Assembly: GCA_023390775.1 (NCBI GenBank)
Contig: JAEWCF010000057.1
Span: forward strand, 1 to 32,387
From: Bacteroidota bacterium
Lineage (GTDB): Bacteria > Bacteroidota > Bacteroidia > Flavobacteriales > Flavobacteriaceae
Direction of reading: 5' to 3'
Length of the DNA: 32,387 nucleotides
In this document: positions 16,231 through 23,851 of the stretch, piece after piece
Numbering within the stretch: position 1 is the first letter of the stretch
How the letters are laid out: each line of letters begins with the position of its first letter
Position numbers and translations under genes: made by a program
The notes under the pieces: generated by a model
Database searches by the model: none
Seen by the model: only the letters and a program-made list of their open reading frames with translations
Told to the model about the DNA's origin: nothing

Positions 16231-16969
16231 AAAATTCCAGCTTCTTCTTCCGCAATTCGAAATTCTGCCCCAGATAAACCCGCCGGACCATTTCGTCCTG
16301 CACGAGTTCCTCGGGAACGCCGGCCTTGAGGATGCCGCCTTCGAACATCAGGTAAGTCTTGTCGGTGATGGCGAGGGTTTCCTGAACGTTGTGATCCGTG
16401 ATCAGGATGCCGATGTTCTTGTTCTTGAGTTTGGCGACGATGCGCTGGATATCTTCGACAGCGACGGGATCCACACCCGCGAACGGTTCGTCGAGGAGGA
16501 TGAATTTTGGATCGGTGGCGAGTGCGCGGGCGATTTCGGTGCGGCGGCGTTCACCACCCGATAAAAGGTCGCCCCGGTTGGTGCGGATGTGGCCCAGGCT
16601 GAATTCATCGATCAGCGATTCCATCTTGGCTTCCTGTTCGGCCTTCGAAAGTTTGGTGAGCTGCAAAACGCTCATGATGTTGTCCTCAATGCTAAGTTTC
16701 CTAAAGACCGAAGCCTCCTGCGCCAAATACCCGATCCCATGCTGCGCGCGCTTGTACATAGGAAAATCAGTAATCTCCATCTTGTCCAGGTAAATCGATC
16801 CGCTGTTGGGTTTCACCAGCCCCACGATCATGTAGAAAGAGGTGGTTTTCCCGGCTCCGTTCGGGCCCAAAAGCCCCACGATCTCGCCCTGGTTCACTTC
16901 AACTGAAATGCCTTTGACCACGCTGCGGCCCTTGTAGGTCTTGATGAGGTTTTCGGCTCTGAGAATCAT
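16229..16969 (-). CDS. lptB: LPS export ABC transporter ATP-binding protein
   Basis: A 246-residue ABC ATPase matching LptB, which powers the LptFG complex that extracts lipopolysaccharide from the inner membrane. Walker A is GPNGAGKTT (residues 35-43), the ABC signature is LLSGGERRR (135-143), Walker B is FILLDEPFAGVDP (157-169) and the switch His is in ITDHNVQETL. The Q-loop segment YLAQEASVFRKL is characteristic of LptB. It is the last gene of the minus-strand group with kpsF and tatC, separated from the CMD gene by a 132-nt gap holding an inverted repeat. The kpsF link (Kdo precursor) fits a shared LPS theme. Confidence 0.95.
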   Translation of the reverse strand: MILRAENLIKTYKGRSVVKGISVEVNQGEIVGLLGPNGAGKTTSFYMIVGLVKPNSGSIYLDKMEITDFPMYKRAQHGIGYLAQEASVFRKLSIEDNIMSVLQLTKLSKAEQEAKMESLIDEFSLGHIRTNRGDLLSGGERRRTEIARALATDPKFILLDEPFAGVDPVAVEDIQRIVAKLKNKNIGILITDHNVQETLAITDKTYLMFEGGILKAGVPEELVQDEMVRRVYLGQNFELRKKKLEF

Positions 16970-16987
16970 CTAATGTACCAATTGTTT

Positions 16988-17092
16988 AATGTGAAAATAT
17001 ACCAATTACGGCAAATGTACCAATGTGCAAACTATTATCGATCAATGTTAACGAGATGTTGCCAATTTAGGGAATTGGTATATTTTCACATT
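16988..17092. repeat. Perfect 20-bp inverted repeat with 65-nt loop
   Basis: The left arm at 16988-17007 (AATGTGAAAATATACCAATT) and the right arm at 17073-17092 are exact reverse complements. The loop contains related words (AATGTACC, CAATGTG). Just outside the right arm, ATTTTCACATTG is repeated directly at 17082 and 17098, and the second copy runs through the stop codon of the CMD gene (17102-17104). The arms are AT-rich with no flanking T-run, so this is not a classic terminator. Confidence 0.9.
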
Positions 17093-17101
17093 GTATCATT
17101 T

Positions 17102-17446
17102 TCACATTGATTCCAATGCCTCCCAAAACTCATAAGCCCTTCTCAAATGCGGGATGACGATGGTTCCGCCCACAAGAGTGGCGATGCTCAGGGCTTCCAT
17201 GATTTCGGATTTGGTGAGGCCTTCCTTGTGGCAGGTTTCGAGGTGGTATTTGACGCAGTCGTCGCAACGCAAAACGGCCGAGGCCACCAGTCCCAGCAAT
17301 TCCTTCGTCCTGACATCGAGGGCGCCGGGCGCATAGGCATTGGTGTCGAGGTTGAAGATGCGCTTGATGACCTTGTTGTCATCGGCGAGCAGGCGCTCGT
17401 TCATTCGGGCGCGGTAATCGTTGAATTCCTGGACGATATCAGACAT
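17102..17446 (-). CDS. Carboxymuconolactone decarboxylase / AhpD-like family protein
   Basis: A 114-residue all-helical protein of the CMD family. The redox-type motif CDDCVKYHLE is present (Cys61, Cys64, His68). This is the pattern of AhpD-like alkylhydroperoxidases rather than true decarboxylases, which lack the CxxC. It probably acts as a cytoplasmic thiol peroxidase or oxidoreductase, but the substrate is unknown. It overlaps tatC by 8 nt, so it is co-translated with it. The link to Tat or LPS export is positional only. Confidence 0.85.
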   Translation of the reverse strand: MSDIVQEFNDYRARMNERLLADDNKVIKRIFNLDTNAYAPGALDVRTKELLGLVASAVLRCDDCVKYHLETCHKEGLTKSEIMEALSIATLVGGTIVIPHLRRAYEFWEALESM

Positions 17447-18269
17447 TGGATAGTTCTTTAGCTTTTTGTTTGCGGTCGACTATGGCCGCGATCTGGATGC
17501 TGGCCTCGAAGACGATGTACATCGGGATCGACACGATGATCTGGCTGACGACATCCGGAGGGGTGACGATGGCCGCGACGATCAGGATGATGACGATGGC
17601 GTATTTGCGGTATTTCCGAAGGAATTCGGCTGTCACGAGCCCAAGGCGCGCGAGGAAATAGATCACGATCGGCAATTCAAAAAATAGGCCGCATGCAATG
17701 ACCGAAGTCTTGATCATTCCAATGTAGCTCTGCAGGTTGAATTCGTTTTTGATGACGTCCGACACCGTAAAGGTCGCAAAGAAATTGACCGACATCGGCA
17801 CGATCACAAAGTAGCCAAATACCACGCCGATGAAAAACAATAGCGAGGCGATCGAGATGAAGAGTTTGGCATGCCGGCGCTCGCGGTCATACAGGGCCGG
17901 GCGAATGAATTTCCACAGTTCCCACAAAATGTACGGGAACGCAAAGATGAAACCCGCCGTGATGCACGTCCAGATCAGGATCGTGACCTGGCCTTCCATG
18001 TCGGTGTTCTGGATGACGAACGGCATGTCGGTAACGCAGATGGCTTCCTCGAAACCGATCTTCTGCGAAAGCTGGCAAAACAGCCGGTAGGTGATGAAGT
18101 TTGGGTTGGTTGGGCCGAAGATGACCTCGTCAAAGATATAGCCGCTGAAGAAAAACGTGACCGTTGCGGCAATCAAGGTCGCGATCGTACTGCGCACCAA
18201 AAGCCATCGCAATTCCTCGAGGTGGTCGAGGAAGGTCATTTCGTCGGGATTTTTGCGGATCCGCGCCAT
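17439..18269 (-). CDS. tatC: Twin-arginine translocase subunit TatC
   Basis: A 276-residue membrane protein with six hydrophobic segments. It is the twin-arginine signal receptor and core of the Tat system, which exports folded proteins. The family hallmark near the N-terminus is MTFLDHLEELRW (residues 11-22), and FPYILWELWKFIRPALYDRERR contains the conserved Glu of the second cytoplasmic loop region. The insert around residues 58-92 is longer than in E. coli TatC; I believe such inserts are common in Bacteroidota. The ATG shares one base with the kpsF stop, and the 3' end overlaps the CMD gene by 8 nt. No tatA/tatB gene is visible in the window. Confidence 0.94.
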   Translation of the reverse strand: MARIRKNPDEMTFLDHLEELRWLLVRSTIATLIAATVTFFFSGYIFDEVIFGPTNPNFITYRLFCQLSQKIGFEEAICVTDMPFVIQNTDMEGQVTILIWTCITAGFIFAFPYILWELWKFIRPALYDRERRHAKLFISIASLLFFIGVVFGYFVIVPMSVNFFATFTVSDVIKNEFNLQSYIGMIKTSVIACGLFFELPIVIYFLARLGLVTAEFLRKYRKYAIVIILIVAAIVTPPDVVSQIIVSIPMYIVFEASIQIAAIVDRKQKAKELSNV

Positions 18270-19234
18270 TACAGGATGCCCTCCTTCAAAATATCGTGCA
18301 GGTGCAACACGCCCTTGTATTCAGTGCCGTCGGTGACGATGAGCTGGGTAATCGCGTTGTCTTCCAGGATGTTGAGTGCATCGGTAACCATGTGCGAGAG
18401 GGTGATCATCTTGGGATTGCGGGTCATGATGTCGGCGGCGCGGACATCCTTGACCGAATCGCGGTCCGATAGCATCCTCCGGATATCGCCGTCGGTGATG
18501 ATGCCGACGACCTTTCCGTTCTCGACAACCGCCGTCACGCCCAAACGCTTCTCCGAAATTTCGAAGATCGCCTGACGGATCGGGCAATCGGGGGAGACCA
18601 TGGGTTTGTGCGTCTGGTCCAGCATGTCGCCAACGCGAAGCAGCAGTTTCTTTCCAAGCGCGCCGCCGGGATGGTATTTGGCAAAATCGCCGGCCGTAAA
18701 TCCCCGCATCTCCATCAGGCAGACCGCGAGCGCATCGCCCATGACCAGCTGAGCCGTAGTCGAATTGGTAGGGGCGAGGTTGATGGGGTCAGCTTCGGCC
18801 GGAACGGTGGTGTTGAGCACGTAATCGGCCGATTTGGCGAGGAACGAAGTCACATTTCCCGTCATCGCGATCAGCTTGTTCCCGAAGCGCTTCAGGATCG
18901 GGGCCAAAACCTTGATCTCCGGGCTGTTGCCGCTCTTGGAAATGCAGATGATCACGTCGCCTTCGGCAATCATGCCCAAATCGCCATGGATCGCTTCGGA
19001 AGCGTGCATGAAGAGCGAAGGCGTTCCCGTGGAATTCATGGTAGCCACTATTTTCTGGGCGATGATCGCGCTTTTTCCGATCCCTGTAACAACAAGCCGT
19101 GAACGGGAGTCAAATATCAGGTTTACCGCACTCGCGAAATCGTCGTCCAAAAGATGGGTCAGCCCTGCAATGGCCTGGCTTTCAGTAAGGATTGTCCTCT
19201 TGGCGGAGGCGATGATTTTTTCTTTCGGAAGCAA
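18269..19234 (-). CDS. kpsF: KpsF/GutQ family arabinose-5-phosphate isomerase, probable TTG start
   Basis: This sugar isomerase interconverts ribulose-5-P and arabinose-5-P, the first step of Kdo synthesis for LPS. It has a SIS domain (VVTGIGKSAIIAQKI, residues ~48-62; SKSGNSPE, ~99-106), a conserved HPGGALGKK linker and two CBS domains to the C-terminus. The frame stays open to 19465, but that extension would cross its own promoter and the divergent recQ start. There is no ATG between the promoter box (19292-19299) and the first family residues. A TTG at 19234 gives 321 residues, the length I expect for the family, so it is the preferred start. It shares one base with the tatC start. Confidence 0.88.
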   Translation of the reverse strand: MLPKEKIIASAKRTILTESQAIAGLTHLLDDDFASAVNLIFDSRSRLVVTGIGKSAIIAQKIVATMNSTGTPSLFMHASEAIHGDLGMIAEGDVIICISKSGNSPEIKVLAPILKRFGNKLIAMTGNVTSFLAKSADYVLNTTVPAEADPINLAPTNSTTAQLVMGDALAVCLMEMRGFTAGDFAKYHPGGALGKKLLLRVGDMLDQTHKPMVSPDCPIRQAIFEISEKRLGVTAVVENGKVVGIITDGDIRRMLSDRDSVKDVRAADIMTRNPKMITLSHMVTDALNILEDNAITQLIVTDGTEYKGVLHLHDILKEGIL

Positions 19235-19252
19235 TTTGGAAGCGTTAGAAAA

Positions 19253-19285
19253 TTTGTGCGCGTAAAAGAAAGTAGTTATATTTAT
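19253..19285 (+). promoter_or_regulatory. Candidate recQ promoter
   Basis: TTTG at 19253-19256, a 21-nt spacer and TATATTTA at 19278-19285, one mismatch from TAnnTTTG. It lies 37 nt before the recQ ATG. It sits back to back with the kpsF promoter. Confidence 0.45.
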
Positions 19286-19291
19286 GTGTTG

Positions 19292-19320
19292 CAAAATTAG
19301 AGAAAATACCATTACCCCAA
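19292..19320 (-). promoter_or_regulatory. kpsF operon promoter
   Basis: Read on the minus strand: TTG at 19320-19318, an 18-nt spacer, then TAATTTTG at 19299-19292, an exact TAnnTTTG box. The implied transcript start near 19286 excludes the upstream ATG codons of the extended kpsF frame and supports the TTG start at 19234. Confidence 0.6.
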
Positions 19321-19322
19321 GA

Positions 19323-21518
19323 ATGAATTCAAACGAAATTGACATACACGCCGCATTAAAAAAGTATTTTGGTTTCAGCCAATTCAAAGGCCTGCAGGAG
19401 CAGGTGATCAGAAGCATCCTATCCAATAAAAACACTTTTGTCATCATGCCCACGGGCGGTGGCAAATCCCTCTGCTACCAGTTGCCCGCCCTCATGCAGG
19501 ACGGGACGGCCATCGTCGTTTCGCCGCTCATCGCATTGATGAAAAACCAGGTCGATGCCATCCGAAGCCTCTCGCACGAGAACGGCATCGCCCACGTGCT
19601 CAACTCATCGCTCACCAAGAGCGAGATCGCCCAGGTCAAGAAGGACATTTCGTCGGGCGTGACCAAGCTTCTGTACGTAGCGCCCGAATCGCTCACGAAG
19701 GACGAATATGTCCAGTTCCTGCGCAGCGTTCCCATATCCTTCGTGGCCATTGACGAGGCGCACTGCATCTCGGAGTGGGGGCACGATTTCCGCCCGGAGT
19801 ATCGCAACCTTCGGCACATCATCCGCCAGCTGGGCGAGATTCCCGTGATCGGCCTGACCGCCACCGCGACGCCCAAGGTCCAGGAAGATATCCTCAAAAA
19901 CCTCGATATGCCCGATGCCGCGGTGTTCAAGGCATCGTTCAACAGGCCCAATCTTTTCTACGAGGTACGAACCAAGACCAAGAACATCGAATCGGACATT
20001 ATCCGCTTCATCCGCCAGCACAAGGGCAAGTCCGGGATCATCTATTGCCTCAGCCGCAAGAAGGTCGAAGAGATCGCGCAGGTACTTCAGGTGAACGGAA
20101 TCAGCGCGGTGCCCTACCACGCGGGTCTCGACGGGAAGACCCGCGCCAAGCACCAGGACATGTTTCTTATGGAGGATGTTGAGGTCGTGGTCGCGACCAT
20201 CGCCTTTGGAATGGGGATCGACAAACCCGACGTCCGCTTCGTGATCCACCACGATATTCCCAAGTCGCTCGAGAGCTATTATCAGGAAACGGGCCGCGCG
20301 GGCCGCGACGGGGGAGAGGGCCATTGCCTGGCCTATTACGCCTATAAGGACGTCGAGAAGCTCGAGAAGTTCATGGCGGGTAAGCCTTTGGCCGAACAGG
20401 AGATCGGATATGCGCTATTGCAGGAGGTCGTGGCTTACGCCGAAACGTCCATGTCGCGCCGAAAGTTCCTGTTGCACTACTTTGGAGAGGAATTCGATGA
20501 GGAGACCGGCGAAGGTGCCGATATGGACGACAATGTCCGCAACCCGAAACCCAAGAAAGAAGCCCGGAAGGAAGTGGTCAAGTTGCTGGAGACCGTGCGC
20601 GATACCAAGCACCTCTACAAAGCCAAGGAAATCATCTACACGCTTATTGGCAAGGTCAACGCCGTCATCAAGGCGCACCGGACCGATGCACAGTCCTTTT
20701 TTGGCAGCGGGGATAATCTCGAGGAGCGGCATTGGATGGCCCTGATCCGCCAGGTTTTGGTGGCCGGGCTGCTCAGCAAGGATATCGAGACCTACGGCAT
20801 TTTGAAAGTGACTGACAAGGGTTATGAATTCCTGCAGAACCCAACTTCGTTCATGATGAGCGAGGACCACGAGTATTCGGAAGCAGATGACGATTCAATA
20901 CAAACCGCCTCCCGGTCATCAGGCACGGCCGACGAAAGGCTCATGGGCATGTTGCGCGACCTAAGAAAAAAGGTTTCAAAGAAATTGGGCGTGCCGCCGT
21001 TTGTGGTGTTCCAGGACCCTTCGTTGGAAGACATGGCGCTCAAATACCCGATTTCAATCGTTGAACTTTCCAGTGTCCACGGGGTGGGCGAGGGCAAGGC
21101 AAAGAAGTACGGAAAGGAATTCGTGGAGCTGATCGCGCGCTATGTGGAAGAAAACGAAATCGTCCGGCCCGACGACCTCGTCGTGAAATCAACGGGAGCC
21201 AATTCGGCCAACAAACTCTACATCATCCAGAACATCGACCGCAAGCTGTCCCTCGACGACATCGCTTCTGCCAAGGGCATGACCATGGACGCGCTGCTCA
21301 AGGAGATGGAGCAGATCGTGTATTCGGGAACGCGCCTGAACATCAAATACTGGATCGACGAAATGCTTGACGACGATCAGCAGGAAGAGATTCACGACTA
21401 TTTCATGGAATCCGAATCGGACCGGATCGAGGACGCGCTCAAGGAATTTGACGGCGATTACGATATAGACGAACTCCGTTTGATGAGGATAAAGTTTATA
21501 AGTGAGGTAGCGAATTAG
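19323..21518 (+). CDS. recQ: ATP-dependent DNA helicase RecQ
   Basis: A 731-residue superfamily 2, 3'-5' helicase for recombination and replication-fork repair. Domain 1 has TGGGKS (44-49), DEAHCISEWGHDFRPEY (144-160) and TATATP. Domain 2 has FGMGIDKPDVR (295-305) and QETGRAGRDG (321-330). An RQC-like region follows, and an HRDC domain spans about 540-615. The RQC zinc site is altered: E. coli RecQ uses four cysteines, while the matching segment here (residues ~374-408, MSRRKFLLHYFGEEF then TGEGADMDDN) has none. The start at 19323 (MNSNEIDIH) is preferred over 19284 because it fits the family start. A long C-terminal tail beyond HRDC is helical and acidic. Confidence 0.95.
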   Translation: MNSNEIDIHAALKKYFGFSQFKGLQEQVIRSILSNKNTFVIMPTGGGKSLCYQLPALMQDGTAIVVSPLIALMKNQVDAIRSLSHENGIAHVLNSSLTKSEIAQVKKDISSGVTKLLYVAPESLTKDEYVQFLRSVPISFVAIDEAHCISEWGHDFRPEYRNLRHIIRQLGEIPVIGLTATATPKVQEDILKNLDMPDAAVFKASFNRPNLFYEVRTKTKNIESDIIRFIRQHKGKSGIIYCLSRKKVEEIAQVLQVNGISAVPYHAGLDGKTRAKHQDMFLMEDVEVVVATIAFGMGIDKPDVRFVIHHDIPKSLESYYQETGRAGRDGGEGHCLAYYAYKDVEKLEKFMAGKPLAEQEIGYALLQEVVAYAETSMSRRKFLLHYFGEEFDEETGEGADMDDNVRNPKPKKEARKEVVKLLETVRDTKHLYKAKEIIYTLIGKVNAVIKAHRTDAQSFFGSGDNLEERHWMALIRQVLVAGLLSKDIETYGILKVTDKGYEFLQNPTSFMMSEDHEYSEADDDSIQTASRSSGTADERLMGMLRDLRKKVSKKLGVPPFVVFQDPSLEDMALKYPISIVELSSVHGVGEGKAKKYGKEFVELIARYVEENEIVRPDDLVVKSTGANSANKLYIIQNIDRKLSLDDIASAKGMTMDALLKEMEQIVYSGTRLNIKYWIDEMLDDDQQEEIHDYFMESESDRIEDALKEFDGDYDIDELRLMRIKFISEVAN

Positions 21519-21520
21519 TT

Positions 21521-21548
21521 GTGAGTTTTGAGTTATGGGTCGTGGGTA
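21521..21548. repeat. Heptamer array, xTGGGTx type, just after recQ
   Basis: Four 7-nt words (GTGAGTT, TTGAGTT, ATGGGTC, GTGGGTA) start two bases after the recQ stop. They are roughly complementary to the array at 21638-21679, so the pair could form an imperfect stem across the 163-bp gap. Confidence 0.75.
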
Positions 21549-21637
21549 GCGTGCAGTAGATGTGAGACATTTATCTGCAAAAGAATGTGTACGAAAAACC
21601 ATAAATTCTCAAACTAATCCGAAATCTACTTTCTACG

Positions 21638-21679
21638 ACTCATAACTCATAACCCATTACCCAAAACCCATAACTCATC
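21638..21679. repeat. Heptamer array, ACTCATA/ACCCAAA type, forming the 5' flank of the MmcQ gene
   Basis: Six 7-nt words in register (ACTCATA twice, ACCCATT, ACCCAAA, ACCCATA, ACTCATC), ending two bases before the ATG at 21682. No TAnnTTTG promoter is visible between recQ and this gene. Confidence 0.85.
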
Positions 21680-21681
21680 CA

Positions 21682-22029
21682 ATGGACCTCCCCACCCTCC
21701 AATCCCTCGCCCTTTCCCTTCCCGGTGTGGAAAAGGAAATCAAGTGGAAAAGCGACCTGGTTTTCATGGTGGGCCGAAAGATGTTTTTTGTCATCGACCT
21801 GGAAGGTCCGCCGCACGCTGCATCGTTCAAGGTGCCCGAAGAGGAGTTCGAGGAACTCGCCGCTACCGCCAATTTTAAGCCTGCGCCCTATTTTGCAAGG
21901 CACCACTGGGTAATGATAGAGGATATTGGAAAGGCGAGGATCGGCGAGTGGAAACAATACATCGAAACTTCCTATCGGCTTGTTTACGAGAAACTTTCGC
22001 CAAAGAAAAAAGCCGAAATCAACGATTGA
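21682..22029 (+). CDS. MmcQ/YjbR family protein
   Basis: A 115-residue CyaY-like fold protein of the MmcQ/YjbR (DUF419) family. Typical segments are the early SLPGVEKEIKWKSDLVFMVGRKMFFVIDL, the FKVPEEEFEEL helix, and the closing HHWVMIED ... RIGEWKQYIETSYRLVYEKL. The family has a DNA-binding-like double-wing fold, but its cellular job is not settled. A heptamer repeat array lies directly against the start codon. The stop is followed after 31 nt by the secreted hydrolase gene, which has its own promoter box. Confidence 0.88.
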   Translation: MDLPTLQSLALSLPGVEKEIKWKSDLVFMVGRKMFFVIDLEGPPHAASFKVPEEEFEELAATANFKPAPYFARHHWVMIEDIGKARIGEWKQYIETSYRLVYEKLSPKKKAEIND

Positions 22030-22034
22030 TGACC

Positions 22035-22042
22035 TATATTTG
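22035..22042 (+). promoter_or_regulatory. Candidate -7 box for the alpha/beta hydrolase gene
   Basis: TATATTTG, an exact TAnnTTTG match ending 18 nt before the ATG at 22061. It supports that start over the in-frame ATG at 21926 inside the MmcQ gene. No well-spaced -33 element was seen. Confidence 0.6.
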
Positions 22043-22060
22043 ATTCACAAACGGAATCTT

Positions 22061-23560
22061 ATGAAGGCGGCAATCAAGATTTTAATGCTTCTTTTCTTTA
22101 CGGCAGGGTTTGCGCAACAATGCCCCTGCGATAAGATTGGGCTTGATGTGAAATGGGCAACCGAAAACAAGGTCACGTGCTACTTCATGCCCGTGCCGCG
22201 CGATGCCAACCCCGCGTCCGGAAAGTACCACCTCGCCGTTGCCGTCGCCGCGGCCAAAAATGCGGAGAGTGGGAATGAGACCTTGCTTTACCTGCACGGC
22301 GGTCCGGGAATTGCCACGCTTGGCAACCTTCCAAAATATTTAAAGTCAAAAACCTGGGACCGCATTCGTGAGGATCGCGCGCTGGTTTTTTTCGATTATC
22401 GCGGAACGGGAAATTCGGAGCCGGAACTTTGTCCCGGACTTGAAAAGGAACTGGCCGAGGTGTCGGCAAAATTGTCCCCTGCCGAAGCGAGTGCCTACAA
22501 GATCGAGAAACTCCGAAAATGCCGGGCGGCCCACCTTGCCGAAGGGATTGACGTGGCGTCGTTCAGTTCTTTGCAATCGGCGGAAGATGCACATGCCGTC
22601 ATGGCCGGTTTAAAGATTCCCACTTGGAGCGTGTATGGTGTGTCGCACGGTACCGCGGTGGCGCTGAACCTTTTGCGCAATCACCCGCAGTCCATTAAGG
22701 CAATGATTTTGGACTCGCCCTTCCCGCCTAATGCACCCTGGCTGGATTTTGTCAGGCCGTTTGCCAAAAGCTTTGAGAATCTGGAACAAAAGATCGCACA
22801 GGACCCGGCGGCAGTTGCACGTTTTCCTGATATCAGGAAATCATTCGCAGCTGCGTTTGAATCTCTCAATCGGGAACCGCTGAAAATCGCAATTGACGAC
22901 AAGGGGAACACGCGTCCCTTCACGGGCAATGACTTCGCGTGGAGCATCTGGAACGCGATGCTGAAGCCGGCCGCATTGCCCTTTGTACCGCTCGCCATAA
23001 CCGAGTTTGAAAACCGGAATGCCTCGGCGGTCATGCCGTGGATGACCTCCTTCAGCGACCCGGACGGTTTTGGAAAATTTTCGGAGTACCAGAGCAAGGC
23101 CATCCTGTGTTTTGAAGGCAGCCCGCAAACCTCGGAGGACACAAAGGAGTCGCTTGCTAAAAAGTATCCTGAATTCGCAGCATTCAACATGGACTTTGAA
23201 GATGCATTATGCGCGGCGTGGCAACCAAAAAGCGCGGGGAAAGATTATTTTCTTCCGGTGGCGAGCGATGTGCCGGTGCTCGTGATCTCGGGAGAGTACG
23301 ATCCCGTGTGCCCACCGATGTTTGGCGAAATTACCGCAAGTACGCTGTCCCGGTCGGTGTTTGTGACCGTTCCCGCCGCGTCACACGCTGCCATCCACGC
23401 CGATGACTGCATGCGGGATGTGTCCATCGGTTTTTTATCTTCGCCCGAGGCGCCGGTCGATGTCCAGTGCATCGCCAGGCGAAAGGCGGTGACCTTTGCC
23501 ACAAAGGACTTATTGTCGGGCCTTGAACAGGCCGTAAAGGCAAGGGCTTCGCAAAAATAA
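22061..23560 (+). CDS. Secreted alpha/beta hydrolase, peptidase S33-like
   Basis: A 499-residue exported hydrolase with a signal peptide (residues 1-18, MKAAIKILMLLFFTAGFA). The oxyanion-hole motif HGGPG is at 79-83 and the FDYRGTGNSEP segment at 111-121 is typical of prolyl and tripeptidyl aminopeptidases of family S33. The nucleophile is Ser195 in YGVSHGTA. The acid is likely the Asp in SGEYDPVCPP (~residue 413), and the base is the His in AASHAAIHADDC (~440). A pair of cysteines in the cap (124 and 154) could form a disulfide. It probably trims peptides in the periplasm or outside the cell. It ends two bases before the convergent small gene. Confidence 0.88.
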   Translation: MKAAIKILMLLFFTAGFAQQCPCDKIGLDVKWATENKVTCYFMPVPRDANPASGKYHLAVAVAAAKNAESGNETLLYLHGGPGIATLGNLPKYLKSKTWDRIREDRALVFFDYRGTGNSEPELCPGLEKELAEVSAKLSPAEASAYKIEKLRKCRAAHLAEGIDVASFSSLQSAEDAHAVMAGLKIPTWSVYGVSHGTAVALNLLRNHPQSIKAMILDSPFPPNAPWLDFVRPFAKSFENLEQKIAQDPAAVARFPDIRKSFAAAFESLNREPLKIAIDDKGNTRPFTGNDFAWSIWNAMLKPAALPFVPLAITEFENRNASAVMPWMTSFSDPDGFGKFSEYQSKAILCFEGSPQTSEDTKESLAKKYPEFAAFNMDFEDALCAAWQPKSAGKDYFLPVASDVPVLVISGEYDPVCPPMFGEITASTLSRSVFVTVPAASHAAIHADDCMRDVSIGFLSSPEAPVDVQCIARRKAVTFATKDLLSGLEQAVKARASQK

Positions 23561-23562
23561 AG

Positions 23563-23802
23563 TCAGTCTTGGTAGACCTCGCCCCGGTGCGGCCTAAGCG
23601 CGTCCCGAACCGAAATCATATCGGCCTGTACAACCACCATCCAGGCAGTGGCATGCACCTCCCCAAAAGCATCGGTACCCGTAATTTTCAATGGCAGGTT
23701 ACGGGCATCGATATATTCTTTCAGATGTATCTCATGATGTTCGGCCGTGGTCTTGGCGTCCGGCCCACGAAAATCCCAGATAAGTTTTATTTTTTGGTCC
23801 AT
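23563..23802 (-). CDS. Small conserved-looking protein of unknown function (79 aa)
   Basis: The 79-residue product begins MDQKIKLIWDFRGPDA, has the segment TAEHHEIHLKEYIDARNL, and ends DALRPHRGEVYQD. There is no signal peptide or membrane segment; a beta-alpha-beta ferredoxin-like fold is conceivable from the alternation but not shown. I recognise no named family. Support for it being a real gene: it fills the gap between two other genes on the opposite strand, its codon use looks like its neighbours, and a promoter box lies just upstream. That box mirrors the promoter of the divergent T9SS cargo gene, with the ATG only 4 nt from it. Confidence 0.7.
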   Translation of the reverse strand: MDQKIKLIWDFRGPDAKTTAEHHEIHLKEYIDARNLPLKITGTDAFGEVHATAWMVVVQADMISVRDALRPHRGEVYQD

Positions 23803-23805
23803 TCG

Positions 23806-23836
23806 GTAAAGATAAGGTGCAAAAAATTATCTTTAC
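23806..23836. promoter_or_regulatory. Mirror-image divergent promoter (10-bp inverted repeat)
   Basis: GTAAAGATAA at 23806-23815 and TTATCTTTAC at 23827-23836 are exact reverse complements. Each arm contains a TATCTTTA box, one mismatch from TAnnTTTG, pointing outward: one toward the 79-aa gene (minus), the other toward the T9SS cargo gene (plus, ATG 16 nt downstream). The 11-nt spacer is A-rich. Confidence 0.6.
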
Positions 23837-23851
23837 ACAAAAGCTAACCTC

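Noticed and set aside
16988..17092. Insertion sequence with terminal inverted repeats
   Set aside because: Only 65 nt separate the arms, with no transposase and no flanking target duplication; a short palindromic repeat is simpler.
19235..19465. N-terminal extension of kpsF by 77 residues from upstream ATG codons
   Set aside because: It would pass through the kpsF and recQ promoters and into recQ; the residues have no similarity to the family and the resulting length would be too great.
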